Assembly (NCBI GenBank): GCA_907165065.1
Contig: OU015532.1
Coordinates: 45,671,839 to 45,735,838 of the forward strand
DNA from: Caprimulgus europaeus
Taxonomy: Eukaryota; Chordata; Aves; Caprimulgiformes; Caprimulgidae
Direction of reading: 5' to 3'
DNA length: 64,000 bases
Shown: piece by piece, positions 1 through 13,010 of the stretch
Position numbering within the stretch: the first letter of the stretch is position 1
Layout of the letters: the number at the start of each line of letters is the position of its first letter
Program-made: the position numbers and the translations under genes
The notes under the pieces: model-generated
Told to the model about the DNA's origin: nothing
Seen by the model: only the letters and a program-made list of their open reading frames with translations
The model's database searches: none

Positions 1-1929
1 TACTGAAAAAGCAGAAGAAAGCTACAAAATCCACCTGGCTAGGAAATGGAGAAGGAACATTTCTGATTTGGGCACCACATCCCATTCCTTTCTTGTACTC
101 CCAAATCATGCCAGAGTTGTGAGAGCACGATAGATCCCATGTCTGAACATGACAGCTATCAACTGATGATGGACCTGAAATCTGAGGGTTAGAGAGTAGC
201 TCCAGATGAAACTACCACTACCAAGCAACTTCAGGAACACTATACACTGAGTTCAGGAAAATTATTGGAAATCAAGTCAGCTACTCAGATTTTAATTGCA
301 AAAACCTGTATTTTCTTAAAGGAAGACACACAGCAGAATCAAATTAAAGTCTTGGACCCTTATTCTTAAACAGTGTTAAAGGCTTAAAAATCAATGTATT
401 CCAGTTAAATGATCATTTATGAGAATACACCAGAAAAAAAAATGGGGTTTTTTTCAGTCCAAACAATTTCTTAGGAGCTAACATTATCACCTGGCTGTAT
501 GTAATACTAACAACCACCAATTTTAAACCAGCAAATGGAAATTATTTCTAAAAAAAAAGTTTTTAATTATATAGTAAGCAATGAAAAACTCAAAATCTCC
601 TGTATTGCATTTATAAGCACTTATTTACAAGCAAGTAGACACTTACACGTGTGAGTAGGAACACTACTTAGCTACAAGGGGTTCTTCACAGCTTATGCAC
701 AACTCTTCACCTGTCCTGTGAAGCCACCAGCTAACAACATCCACCAAATACCAAATCCTTCTTTGGACAATTTCCCTACAGGCAAGCTCTCTTTAAAGGG
801 TTTTCCCTGCTTGACTGGTTTTTGCTCCATTCTTCACCTTGCAGCCCTTAGGTAATGAGTTTCTACTGCAAAGTTATTGAGTCTGCTCAGAATATACCTT
901 CAATAACTGAAGCTTTTCTGCTCACAAATCCATGGCTCTTCAACCAACTGCTGGCACAGAGCACCTGAGATGGCTTGGACCATAAATGTTGTTAAATACA
1001 GCAAATTGGGGAAATAATACAATTTTATAATAAATTTATTATTATATAATAATAAATTATAATAAAATAATTAACATTTAAGGCATTAAAATAATTGTCT
1101 CCATTCACAGAGAAGTTTTCCTTCTTATCCTCCCTGAACCTCTGAAAGTGTTTAACCATGTGCTGGAACAGTGATGTAGTGTGAATGAAACTAGATCAAG
1201 AATTTTGTCTAGTGACTCCAGTAGTCAGTGTTTTGTGTATGAAAACTTGATTAAAAGATCAATATGTTTCCATAAAACCTATGTAGCTGCATGCAAAGCT
1301 GGTCCATGACCACTGAAAAGGAAATTCAATTTTTTTTCTTCCATCTGTGGCCTATGCTCTATTTCTTTGGGAGCACAAAGCAGAATTTCATGGCAAATCC
1401 TTCAACACCTAAGTGGTCTGCAAAAAAAAAAAAAAATGCAGCTTGAACATGCTTGAAGACTCATTGAAAAGTCTTCTAAAAATCTTTAGCTACTTGTAAT
1501 TAATCCATTAAATTTTGTTGCTCAAACTGAGCTGCAGGTTCAGAACATCTGTCCTCCCCGTAACATCTCAGATCCAGGTCAGCTAGCATTTGATGTTCAC
1601 AAAGACTTACCAGGACTTCACTTATGATGGTGGTTATGCAACTTGCATTTTGCACATAGATATCACTCCTAATAGAAATATATCTTTAGAGCACAAGAAA
1701 ATATTCTTCTGGAATAAAATGAATGTACCTGATCCTCAAAAACCCTCTTGTTAGTTGTGGCAGAGGGCATCTACCCATTCACTAGATGAGCAGGAGCCTG
1801 GAAATGAGGAAGGAACAGAGAACTTGTATGGCTCACACAACTGAAAGGACTGGAATTAAACAGTCATACTTCCTTAAAGCAACTAAGGGTCATTACTCAA
1901 GAAGAACAAGCTCACATCAAAAGTGAAAG

Positions 1930-2376
1930 GTTATGGAGCAGATCATCTTGAGTGTGATCACACAAGTGCGAAACAACCAGGGGATCAGGACCAGTCAGTG
2001 TGGATTCATGAAAGGCAGGGCCTCCCTGACCAACCTGATCTTCTTCTATGACCAAGACCTGCCCAGTGGATGAGGGAAAGGCTGTGGATGTTGTCTACCT
2101 AGACTTTAGTAAAGCTTTTGATACGGTCTCCCACAGCTCTGCCCTGGAGAAGGTGGTGGCTCATGGCTTGGACAGGTGTACTCTTTGCTGGGTAAAACAC
2201 TGGTGGTGATGAATGGAGCTAAATCCAGGAGGCTCAGGTTGGATATTACAAAAAATTTCTTCTCTGAAAGGGTTGCCAAGCATTGGAACAGGCTGCCCAG
2301 GGAGGTGGTGGAGTCACCATCCCTGGAGGTGTTCAAGAAACGTGTAGACATAGCACTCAGGGACATGGATATCTGA
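1930..2376 (+). mobile_element. CR1 LINE fragment joining reverse-transcriptase and 3' parts
   Basis: Positions 2,063-2,200 translate to a CR1 ORF2 reverse-transcriptase segment with the palm motif [11 protein letters not shown] (Asp codons at 2,102 and 2,117). An upstream piece (about 1,930-2,060) is also ORF2-like but in a shifted frame. After about 2,225 the sequence jumps to the CR1 3' region (GAAAGGGTTGCCAAGCATTG and onward), so most of ORF2 is deleted. It is a dead copy, antisense to HSD17B12. Confidence 0.85.
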
Positions 2377-3060
2377 ACAGACTGCAGAGATCACATGAGC
2401 CTGAAGACAAGAAAATTCTGTCCAGCTAAAGCCCAGCAAGATCTGAAAGCACAACTCCAGCTTGCTGGATCATGCAGACTATCCTCCTCCTTCAGCATAT
2501 GCCAGAGTGAACGAGGTATATGTTACAACAGCTCAGTGTTGTCAAAAGAAATGTTCTGAGAAGCCAACATGAGTCATCTCATTTCAGAATGGTTTAGGAG
2601 AGAAAGCAGAACACTGTTTGGGTGAGGTCTAACAGTAATTAGGTATTACAGGCTGCTCTACATAGGTACATGGACCTAGTTTTTTTTTTCAATCTGGAAG
2701 CCTCCCCCAGCAGCTATCATCCAAGTGCTGAAAGCTCAAAGCAGATGTCTCTGTCTTGTCAGCATCATGCTTCATTCCCAAGGAAGAAGAGATTTCTATG
2801 ACCACTTTCAGGAAGCTTGTCACTTCACACTCAAGTGTTTGATTCCAGAACAAGGTGTTTGTAGATGCTCCTACCCAGTTACATTTTTATTTAGCAAGAC
2901 CATTTCACACAGCACAGGAAGAACCGTGACTGCACGTGCAGCAAACCATCATCCTGCTACTGCAGTGAACCACCAAAAAGACCACCTGGTTGTAACTACT
3001 GTATGTATTTGCAGTAAGCTTCAGTACTCACAGGGTTACACCACTGATGGCATCTGTACA

Positions 3061-3640
3061 GAATCATGGAATGGTCAGGGTTGGAAGGGACTTCAGAAGA
3101 TCATCCAGTCCAACCCCCCTGCCAGAGCAGGTTCCCTACACCAGGTTGCACAGGAAAGTGTCCAGGTGGGTTTGAACATCTCCAGAGATGGAGACTCCAC
3201 ACCCTCTCTGGGCAGCCTGGCCCAGGGCTCCAACACCCTCACAGGGAAGAAGTTTCTCCTTCAGTTTGTCTGGAACTTCTGGTGTTCCAGTTTGTGCCCA
3301 TTGCCCCTTGTCCTGGCACTGGGCACCACTGAGAAGAGCCCAACCCCATCCATTTGGCCCCCACATGTCAGATATTTACAGACATTGATCAGATCCCCTC
3401 TCAAGCTGCTCCTCTCCAGGCTGAACAGTCCCAGCTCTCTCAGCTTCTCCTCACACAGGAGATGCTCCAGGCCCCTCAGCATCCTTGTGCCCCTCCACTG
3501 GACTCTCTCCAGAAGATCCCTGTCCCTCTTGAACTGGGGAGCCCAGAACTGGACACAGCACTCCAGATGTGGCCTCACCAGGGCAGAGCAGAGGGGGAGG
3601 AGAACCTCCCTCGACCTGCTGCCCATGCAACGTGGCCAGC
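3061..3640 (-). mobile_element. CR1 LINE 3' fragment
   Basis: Starts with the inverted CR1 3' end (GAATCATGGAATGGTCAGGG) and continues through the conserved 3' part to about 3,640. It is in the same orientation as HSD17B12. Open frames in both directions here are CR1-derived or chance. Confidence 0.9.
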
Positions 3641-5260
3641 AATGAAATGCACCACTTCATTTACACTGACTGTGCTGCCCAGAGTACCACAGGTACGTCC
3701 AGACGCTGACCCTTACCCGCAGGATACTAACGAGCAACACCAATTACTTCCAAACCAGCAGAAGACAGGACTTGATGCCATCTTTGCTCTAAGAGGGAAG
3801 ACCCTCTACCCCTAAACGTAGAAAGGAAGACTTTTCTGCCTAGAAAACAGTTTTACCTCTTCTATGGGACACTAAAAATCAGAGCCAGTGGCATTTACAT
3901 CAACAATCTGTCTTTCAGTAACCTGGTACAAGGGTTACCACCAAGCAAGATGAGTTTGAGTCATCCTTACATTCACTGAGCAGCCCCTTAAAACCCAGAA
4001 TAGGATGCTTTGCTGAGGCTTGACTGACACATTATGCTTTACAGTAAAGCAATGCCACTACCAAATTTTATTAGAAGTTTCAACAAACTCAAGGCAAAAC
4101 AATGTATTTCTGAGTTTTGAAGCAGAGCAGCTCTTAGTTATCTGCACTATGTACACAAGTCATTTTAGGAAAGTCAAAGCAAGACCAGGGAGGGTAAGAC
4201 AGCAGCAAAATCTTAAATGTTTTTTTTCCCCAATGTCATTATGCTGAGAAACCTGCTTTATAGTACACAACTCCCACTCCTGCTTATCAAAAACCTCTAC
4301 GCACGAGGCTGCATTTCTCACTTTATCTTGACATACTCTACATAAACTAATAACCTTGCATGAAATCTGCCTTAATAACATAGATACAGATTACAAGAGG
4401 AATCCTTGTGTGTTATGGTTCTACTTTGATTGGAAAATCATTTGTCAGCATGAGACTTGAGGAGGTTTTCTCCTCCCTGGCCCCATACAAATATCCATGT
4501 TATATTTGTGATTGGAATATTTAAGTTGCTCCCTTATTTTTGTATTACAGCTATTTGCTGCATGTTTACTGAAGGAACAATCCCTCATACAGGTTCTTAC
4601 ACACATTAACTCTTCCCTCCATTCCTATGACTATGCACACTCATCACCCCCCCAAAAAGCTCACAGCTCCCTAATCTGATCTTTGAGTATTTTATCCAAA
4701 CAAAACAAAAAAAAGGGGGAGGAGGGGGAAGCTACCCACAATAAATCTGAATACTTGGTAATACAATGAGTAACATAAAGAACATGTTTTCAACAACTTT
4801 GAATTACAAAGAAATCACCCTTATGGCTGAAGCCCATGAAATCAAACTTGTTTCAAGCTGAGGGAATATTCAGATGAAGTAATGGCCACATATTTTTCTC
4901 CTTATTATGATTTTAGACAGCTATTATGGGTTTAGGTGGTATGTTGGTCTGACCTGGTAGGCTGTTCTTATGGAAGACTAAGAGTTTGAGATGTATTTAT
5001 TCCAGAATTAAGCTCTGTTGTTCTCAGAAGTTAAATATGAACATTAAATATATATTAATATATATATATTAATAAATATATTAATATAAAATTAAATCTG
5101 CAAGGCCTTTACCACTTATGTCTGTAACATTTGCACTGTGCACAAGAGCAAACCTGTTTCAAAATTAAAGCTGTATGTATTAGCAAGTGTGAAATTTATG
5201 TGCAATTGCATTTATTTATAAGCATGCCTGGGAAATTTAAGGAAAAAGTTTTCAACTCAC

Positions 5261-5336
5261 TTATTTCACCAGCAACCTGGTCCAGTTTTTCTTTTGACCT
5301 ACTGATTAGGGCCACGTTCATTCCACGTCTTGCTAG
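5261..5336 (-). CDS. HSD17B12: HSD17B12 exon 3, second beta strand and cofactor-specificity region
   Basis: The 76-nt exon encodes residues 73-97 plus the first base of codon 98. The peptide begins L-A-R-R-G-M-N-V-A-L-I-S-R-S and continues K-E-K-L-D-Q-V-A-G-E-I, matching the family segment after the TGxxxGxG motif. The arginine in I-S-R-S (R85) sits just after beta strand 2, where NADP(H) preference is set in this family. The acceptor is TTGCAG (AG at 5,338-5,337) and the donor GTGAGT begins at 5,260. Entry phase 0 agrees with exon 2. The next exon, expected to begin with a Lys-type codon and an E-K-F-K-V-E-like segment, was not found in 1-5,260, so the gene continues off the left edge. Catalytic residues (Ser, Tyr, Lys of the YxxxK motif) are on exons outside this window. 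Confidence 0.95.
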
Positions 5337-5504
5337 CTGCAACAAAACACAACAGGAGAATTATGAACAATCAGAAATTGCTTTCAAGTTAGGATCCTAA
5401 TTAAAGGAATTCAATAATTTGTCAAGCATCACAACAATATGACCGGTAAATTTGAAAAAAAATACTATTTTAAAGGGTGAAATGAAGGATTAAACCAGGA
5501 TAAA

Positions 5505-5568
5505 TTGTTTGGACTCAATGATCTTGAAGGTCTTTTCCAATCAAAATGATTCTATAATTCTATAAATA
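5505..5568 (+). mobile_element. CR1 LINE 3' tail
   Basis: A short remnant resembling TTGGACTCAATGATCTTGAAGG followed by the terminal ATTCTATAATTCTATA-type repeat. Only the last 60 or so bases of CR1 are present. Confidence 0.75.
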
Positions 5569-6242
5569 CTTCCATGCTACTTCTTCCTTGATTCTCTTCA
5601 TGACAAATCTATTATCACCCAACACAGGTGCATAGGCACATTTATAAAATACAACACCAACAGCTGATCTTTTACAGAACTTTTACAACACCTCTGCAAG
5701 TCAGAGCAAAGAAGTTATTACCCAAAATTCAGTTTAACACGCCAAGTTAAGATATTTGTGGTCACTTGAACAATTATGTTGCAAAACTACCCCAGCACTC
5801 AATACTTGTTTCCTTTAGTCAGGCTCCACTCTTACTTTGTATTAATCACAGGTATAAAGGTTAATTTATTCCTGCAGTTCTTTTAGGGAACCTATCTATG
5901 TAACTTAAACTGTGGGCAGAGCTTATCCTGGTCATCAAATCACACCTACCACTGTGCTCCAACAACTCCATCTCAAAGTGTCTGCAGAGAGACAGCGACA
6001 TAGCCTGTAATTACTCTGTAATTAAAACAATGTTTATAACTACTCTAACTCTCTGTAAATGTAAAAACAATATATCCACAGTTCATAGTGACACTGCACT
6101 TCAGATGCTTCAGCATGTAAAAACCAGGGAAGTGCTCATCACCCCAATAAAACTCCTTCACCGCCTCGGGAAGCGGATGAGAACGGGTCTTAAAGGAAAT
6201 GTAAAAACACATCAAAGCACAGTATAGCAACAACCTAAAGTG

Positions 6243-6745
6243 ACTTGGGCCCTCACTACAGGAAGGACCTGGAGGTGCTGGAGCGTGTCCAGAGAAGGGC
6301 ACCAGAGCTGGGGAAGGGTCTGGAGCACAAGTGTGCTGAGTTCCTGGCTGAGGGAACTGGGGGTGTTGAGCCTGGAGAAAAGGAGGCTGAGGGGAGACCT
6401 TCTGGCTCTGTCCAAGTCCCTGCAAGGAGGGTGGAGAGGGGTGGGGGTGGGTCTGTTCAACCAAGGAACAAGGGACAGGACAAGAGGAAATGGCCTCAAG
6501 TTGTGCCCAGGGCAGTTGAGATTGGATGTGAGGAAGAATTTCTTTGCTGAAAGGGTTCTGAGGCATTGGAAGGGGTTGCCCAGGGCAGGGGTGGAGTCCC
6601 CATCCCTGGAAGGATTTAAAAGAAGAGTAGGTGTGGCACTTAGGGACATGGTTTAGTGGACATGGTGGTGTTGGGTTAACAGTTGAACTTGATTATCTTA
6701 GAGGTCTTTTCCAACCTTAATGATTCTATGATTTTATTCTGTGAT
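6243..6745 (+). mobile_element. CR1 LINE 3' fragment
   Basis: Begins at the CR1 segment for 'CCTGGAGGTGCTGGAGCG' and runs to the 3' end with GATTCTATGATTTTATTCTG. It is close to the copies at 24,016 and 27,300 (same subfamily by eye). Confidence 0.9.
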
Positions 6746-7773
6746 GTTCAGAGGGTGTCTCCCACACCAGAGGAGTTCCTTCTGATAGTGCAATGCCCTG
6801 GGCACAATCACCTCCTTCCTCTTGTTCTAGGTGGTTAAATTGAAGTGTTACATCATTTCCCTCAGTGCCATGTCACTGGGATACCTGACATGTATGAGCT
6901 GTCAGCAATTCACCAGAATCAAGCACTGTTGCCATCAGGCTTAATTCCCTTGACCCAGTAGGATGAGGGTCAAAGGGAAGGAATTTGGGGGCTAGGGGTG
7001 TGGGTGGCAGGGCACACAGGGATGGAAGGGAGATCTGAAAGGTGAGGACTACCCATAAAGGTGAACATTATTTTCCCCATGAGCTCCACAGAACAAAAAA
7101 TTCCAGAAAAAGGGAATCTCTCATTGCTGATGTCCTCACCCAAAGTCATGCTGGTGTTTCAGAGAACACAAAAATGAGTACAGACAGGCTCTACTTTGGT
7201 GCTGATGCTGGAGTTGCAAGTTATTTTTTGCTATAAATTGTTGTAGTCAGCACTATTTGTCATGATGTTCTCTGGGCTTATAGGCTAAATTGCCCCATAC
7301 TAACAGGCACTTTCTGTCTTAAGCAATACATTCCAGTGCCATATTTGGAGCCCACATATCCATCAAGAGCAAAAGTACAGTCAAAGAGATAGAGGTAAAA
7401 ATCCAGCTTCAGAGACTTCAGGAGCTATGGGGAATAATTGGAACACACTGCAGGCAGCTAAAAATGCCATTTAGTCAGTGCCTGGAAATACCAAAAGAAA
7501 ATACCAAGCTTTGAGAAAACTAAAATAATTGTAACAACTACAAAAATTTAAAAATAAGAACTGAAAGACAAGGTAAGGGCTGAAAATAGAATTCACAAAC
7601 TAAAAGGGATACAACTTCTGGCTGGTCACCTGAGGGAGGCAAGAGACCTCCTTCTCCACAGATATTTGTGTTAAGATAAGGTGAGGAGATATGACCTGCT
7701 GCTTGACAGAGTTGAGACAGCATGACATCTTGCCAAGGATGGAGATACACTCCCAAGTGATAAGAGTTCTTAC

Positions 7774-7820
7774 CTCTTCTGCATAGGCTTTTCCAATCCC
7801 ATCAGTAGCTCCTGTGACCA
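7774..7820 (-). CDS. HSD17B12: HSD17B12 exon 2, NADP-binding glycine motif
   Basis: This 47-nt exon completes codon 57 (Val) and encodes residues up to 72. It contains V-V-T-G-A-T-D-G-I-G-K-A-Y-A-E-E, the TGxxxGxG dinucleotide-binding motif of classical short-chain dehydrogenases (T59 to G66). The acceptor TTTTTCAG (AG at 7,822-7,821) and the donor GTAAGA (starting at 7,773) are canonical. Entry phase 1 matches the end of exon 1, and the exon leaves in phase 0, matching exon 3. The intron upstream in transcription is 30.8 kb and the one downstream is 2.4 kb. The exon is too short to appear as a convincing open frame by itself; phase and motif make the call secure. Confidence 0.95.
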
Positions 7821-8654
7821 CTGAAAAAGAAAGATAAATATACATGAGTTGCTTCACAGAAATAACTGCAATGGGTGTTCATTAGCAGACCATTAAAGTA
7901 CTCATTCCAGGCAAGAGACACACCAAAGTTTCTGGAATAGGTATACCATTTATTAAATCTCTTAGGGGACACACTCAAATCTTTCCATATGTAAGAAAGG
8001 AGGGGAAAAGAATGAGTTATGAGCTTAACAGTTATTTTAAGACTCATGCTCAGCACCCCTTCTCCTGCCAGTCCTCTGCTCCACTCCACTTGTTCAGAAG
8101 CTTTGCAGACTAAGAGAGATTTCCAAGTCATTTAATCAAAAAAACCTCAGTTATAACTATTAAACCAGCTCTCAACTATACAGTAAAATAAAAAGTATCT
8201 TAAAGCCTAGAAGCATCCAATAAAACAAACATTTTGGGATATGTGCAATAGGTCTCTTGGTGACTCTCCAGTAGATTTCAGATCCCTGCAACCACTGTGC
8301 TTACCAGCAGCAAGAATGAGTGACTGGTGCAGCCACCAGTTGCAAACTGGGCTTCTAGAGCTTAAAACTTTTTCACTCTTGGGTGACTGGGATCTGTGTC
8401 AAGCCTCATGTCTTTCTAGGATTCTTTTCCTCATGCTGAGAAGCTCTGAGTGACTCAACATGCCATTAGTTTGACAGATTATTCCAGGGCTCTCACCACA
8501 TCAGTAGCTGATCATCTCAGTTTGCTCACTAAATAGCAATTCCTCCCATCCAGAATCTGCTTCTCCAGCTACTTTTGCAAACAAGCACATTCAGCACTGC
8601 TTCCTTTTTCTCTCAGCCCTTCTTCTCCTCAAACCCAATGTCTACACCTCAACA

Positions 8655-8776
8655 TCACAGAGAATGGACCTTTGGAGATCATCTAGTCCAACCCCTCACC
8701 AAAACAGGTTCACCTAGAGCAAATTACACAGGACTGCATCCAGGTGGGTTTGAAACATCTCCAGAGAAGGAGACTC
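8655..8776 (-). mobile_element. CR1 LINE 3' fragment
   Basis: CR1 3' end in reverse orientation, with ATCATCTAGTCCAACCCC followed by the GTTTGAAACATCTCCAGAGA block. It ends after about 120 bp. Confidence 0.8.
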
Positions 8777-11705
8777 CTTACTCATTTAGCTCTCCACTCA
8801 TTCATATGTCTCTGCTCTCACTCTCCAAGTGGCTACAGAACATCCTGGATTTTTCTGTTTGTCCTCATGTCAGATCAGAACAGCTGGGTTTATGTTTCCA
8901 CTGCTTATCCCTGAACACAGGCACGCCTAAATAATTGGGCTTCGTTAAGCTTCAGACAACTGAACTGGGAGAGTTGGTTCAACTCTCAGGTCAACCTCTA
9001 CCTGAGTGAAACACAGCAGATGGAGGTGTTGTCCAGCACTGGGATTCAGCAAGAACTTCCCTTCAGGGCACCAGAAAGAGAAGAGTTTGCAGATGATTTG
9101 ATTAGTTACAGCTTGCAGATCACCCATACTAGCTGACATGCAAACAGCAGCCAGAATATTTCTGTTTAAGTAATAACAGCTAGGAAATGCTGTAACCATT
9201 TCAGTTTCTGTGCCTCCTGGCTATAAATAAGTGGACATCATAACAAGTGATGAAGCTGCCAGCAAAAGTCCTATCTGAGCTTGAATGGCCAACCAAGAGA
9301 GCAATAACAGGCTGAGAATTAAAGATCCAGCCATGCCCCTGACTCGAGCTGGGTTTACAAATGACCACAGATGAAGTTCCATACACAGACATTTATCCCT
9401 TCCCTGGTTTCAAGGTTTATTTGTAAGATGCCATAGTTCCAGTGTGCTAAGGATAAGCAGGACAGTACTGTTAGTATACTAACACATAGTGAACACACAG
9501 GATGCTCCAGCTAGTAAACAAAGTTCTGTTGGCCCCAGTGAATTTTAGTGAGAAAGCCAAGTGTCTGTGTCACACTGTTTTGCCACCTCCTATGTAGCCA
9601 CAATTAGGGAAGTGGGAGTAAGTTTTGTTACAGAAACAAATCTACACATAGAAATGTCCAGCAAGGGTCCAAATGAGGGTAAAAAAAAAGCAAATCTTGG
9701 GGAGAAAATTTAGATTACATTCCCAGGAGTCCACTTGCCTTCATCCAAACTTCTACTGGTATCATTACCCACTTAGCCAGGTGGAATTACAGTCCTGCAG
9801 GATGGCACCATCCCTGTAGTTCAAGGAATGACAAGCTCCAGTTTCAGCCTTGCTGATCTTGGGTTTCACACTATCTATTATCACACAAGTCACTATTGCT
9901 TCAGCAAAACAATGAAACAAAGAAGAGCATAGCAAAAATCTGTACCAGTACCACTCCTCATTTGGCTTACAAGAATAATTAAATATGTTCTAAATTGACT
10001 CAAGCTGGGAAAATGTTCAACTTAGGGACTCGGTGAAAGGGGCCGTTTCCTTCATTACAGTTAGTAAGGTACCTACAGAACAGCCATTCCCTATAATGCT
10101 TAGAGATAATTTCTCCTCCTTCCAACTGAAAATTCATGGATTTAATGGTTTTATTCCCAGATAACAAGCTCAGCATTTTAAAATACTGTTTTCTGACACT
10201 GTGAGTTGTTCAGCTTCTAAGCTACTACCACTGAGAGCGTGTGCTCTGTAAGGCAGGAACTCCAAAAAGCACCTGTAGCACTTAAAAGGCTTAGTAAAGT
10301 GCAAGTACAATTTCAGTCAAGGGTATTTACCTCATTTATTGAATCCCTTACTTAAGTAAATTGTAATAGAATCAAGCTGGAGCATGAGACTTAAGATCAG
10401 GGATATCTTAACTGAACTACGAGTAACAGGATGGTTCCTCCCTTCTTAGGCTCTACTTCAAATTAAAATAACCTGTAGTCCAGAGGTTAAAGTACCCTCC
10501 AGAACACATCTTGAGAAATTTAAACAAATCTCATATAGATAAATGATGAAAAACATTACAAAATCCCACCAGGAAAAAGAAAAAGTGATTGAGCCATTAC
10601 CTTCATAAACAGGCAGTGAGCTGATACACGTTCCTGCTTTGCTTCTGCTGCAAGCAAAGGCACAGGCAGCAGAATAAAGGATGCAGCTAGGTTTTCTTAG
10701 CAATAAGAGAAATCATCTTCTCAGAAGTCACCAATATCATAATTTTATTAGTGGCTCCACTTTGAGAAGGATAACTTTGTCTCCTGCTCCGTGCTCCCAC
10801 ACCATCTTGAAGAACACACCCAGTACAAGGACTACTTTCCAACGTTATCACCTAAAAACAACCTTTTTTCAAGGCCATATTTCTCTTCCTAAGGTCCTTC
10901 AAGAGAAGCCACCTGGCTCAGCCCTCACCCATCCTAAGCAAATGGATTTCCTATCAACAACTGCAATGGTGAAGAGACCATCAAGGTCAGCACCAAAGGA
11001 CCATGATGGGAAACATCCACTACTACAGACCTGTCCTGCTGCTGACCAGTAACACCCAGTTCAGCCAGGGAGCTGTGGTTACTGCCCATTTATGAGATCC
11101 TAGTGAGCAGCTTGATGGGTTGCTGCCCAGATAGACACCTGCCAGAGGAGAGAGCAATACTGGATTGTAAAAGCAAGGGAAAGTGGTGGGGAAGAAGGAA
11201 CTGAGTGGACCAACATCACAAAAGTCAAGATTCAGCCACCTTATCTCCCTCCACGTTTTGGATTACTTCAAGCAGATATGCCATGGGGAAAGGAAGAATG
11301 ATAAAAAAAGAGGCTTTGGGAAGACTTGTGCATTAGCAAGGCATTTACAATTTTCATACTGGTTCCATTCATCTCTAGTTTCCACTCTGGAGCCAAGTGG
11401 TGCAGTTTGAACCACTCCACAGTTGTGCCAGTTTAACTAAATTTTCACTATCAACTTGATGTGCTGAAGCCAGTTTAACTCCAAGTGTGGATTAAATTCT
11501 GTTTCTTCCACAGACTGCCTTCCAACAAAAGTTATAAACTGACTGCAGTTGGCAGAGCTTAAAGAAGGCAAAGCAAGTAGGGTGGGAGTAAGTTATTGTC
11601 TGCACAAGAAAGCTGCACCAGCTCCTGAGTGTGATTATACACATTTACTCAGTAGTCAGACTAACTGTAGTAGCTTCCCACTTCACCCATCTGCTGTCTC
11701 CAGAA

Positions 11706-12000
11706 GAATCATAGAATCATCAAATGCTGTGAGTTGGAAGGGACCCACAAGGATGATGGAGTCCAACTCCTGTCCCTGCACAGGACAATCCCAACATTCA
11801 CACCATGTCCCTGAGGGCCTTGGCCAAATGCTGCTGGGATCTTGTCAGCCTTGGGGCTGTGAGCACCTCCCTGGGGAGCCTGTGCCAGTGCTCCACCACC
11901 CTCTGCCTCAAGAACCTTTTCCTCATGGCCAACCTCCCCCTTCCCTGCCACATCTTCCTGCCATGGCCTCTGCTCCTGGCATTGGTGGCCAGAGAGAAGA
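11706..12000 (-). mobile_element. CR1 LINE 3' fragment, divergent subfamily
   Basis: Starts AGAATCATAGAATCATCAAA, then GTTGGAAGGGACCC, and continues about 290 bp. The internal sequence differs from the other copies in the window, so it is probably another CR1 subfamily. Confidence 0.75.
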
Positions 12001-12915
12001 GATCAGCTGAGAAGAGTGCTTCTGTGGGAGCCCACCAAATAAAAGCTTGCCTGAATGGAAGCTAGTATTGAAGCACTGGCTGATTTTAGGCAAAAAAGTC
12101 AACACCCATTTTCCTGAAGAAAAAGAAGGAAAGAAAAATAAGGAAAGGGGAAGAAAAGTAAGGAAAATCATCCAGTAACATGACCTACTCTGAAAACAGC
12201 TCACTCCTAATAAATCAATATATGCACTCGCATTGGGCTGGAGATGTTCTACTCCAGAAGTCACTACTAGCCAGAGTTCAGCAGCTCTGGACACAAAGTA
12301 TTTCACAAAATAATTAGACTGCATCCAGAAGAGATTCCCATCTCAGCTTTTGATTTTTAAAACTAGCACATGTATAAGTACAGGGCTGACATGTATTTAA
12401 GATTACAATATCTTTTCTCAGCTCTGAAAAACCTGCCCAAAGACTCCAGTTCCAAGTCACAGAGTCCACACAACCTGGTGAGTCCAGCACACTGAAAGGA
12501 ACATCTCTAACATCTCTTCCTCTTCTGTGTAATCACACTTCCTTGACTGGGTAAGACTGGCATAATCATTATTATAATGGCTTACAGATGTACACATGGG
12601 TTTTATCCTCTAGTCCCAGCTTTCATTTCAGGTGTGTGTGAACAGCCTTATATTCTAACTGACCCAACACTGTTCAATAGGGTAGAGAAGAACTGAGAAA
12701 GCTGGTGAAACACTGAAAAATCATCCTTCATGCTAGTCACTAGTGTAGACTGCTTAAGTTTAAGTGATTTTGAACCTACAGTGCTTTGGATGCAGCCTTA
12801 CCAAAGCATAACTGTGCAAAGAGAAACTTCCAATGTAGTGTCAAGGTCTCCAAACCAAGACAGCAGTATAGGGCATCATCTGCTCACACTGCTGGAGGAG
12901 GTTATAGAATAAAAA

Positions 12916-13010
12916 AATCACAGAACCATAGAATGGTTTGGTTGGAAAAGACCATTATGATCATCTAGTCCAACCATAAACCCAGCATTGCCAAGTTAAG
13001 TTATGCCACA
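12916..13010 (-). mobile_element. CR1 LINE 3' tail
   Basis: Carries CACAGAACCATAGAATGGTT and then TTGGAAAAGACCATTATGAT. A short remnant of the 3' end. Confidence 0.85.

Larger units (their letters stand above)
1..5260 (-). other. HSD17B12: HSD17B12 intron 3 (partial)
   Basis: Non-coding sequence downstream of exon 3 on the minus strand. It is moderately AT-rich. It contains two CR1 fragments (about 1,930-2,376 and 3,061-3,640), AT-rich simple repeats at 1,020-1,085 and 5,040-5,092, and a poly-A run near 1,422-1,436. Nothing resembling exon 4 is seen. The remaining stretches show no gene or RNA that I recognise. Confidence 0.8.
5337..7773 (-). other. HSD17B12: HSD17B12 intron 2
   Basis: This 2.4-kb intron is defined by the exon 2 donor and exon 3 acceptor. 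It contains a short CR1 tail (about 5,505-5,568) and a longer CR1 copy (about 6,243-6,745). Other sequence, including 5,570-6,240 and 6,750-7,770, is unique with nothing recognised. Confidence 0.88.

Noticed and set aside
1-5260. Search for HSD17B12 exon 4
   Set aside because: No segment with flanking splice sites encoding the expected E-K-F-K-V-E and V-D-F region was seen, so the exon is probably outside the window.
8969-8987. 8-bp inverted repeat GAGAGTTG / CAACTCTC
   Set aside because: Short stem with no context; chance level.
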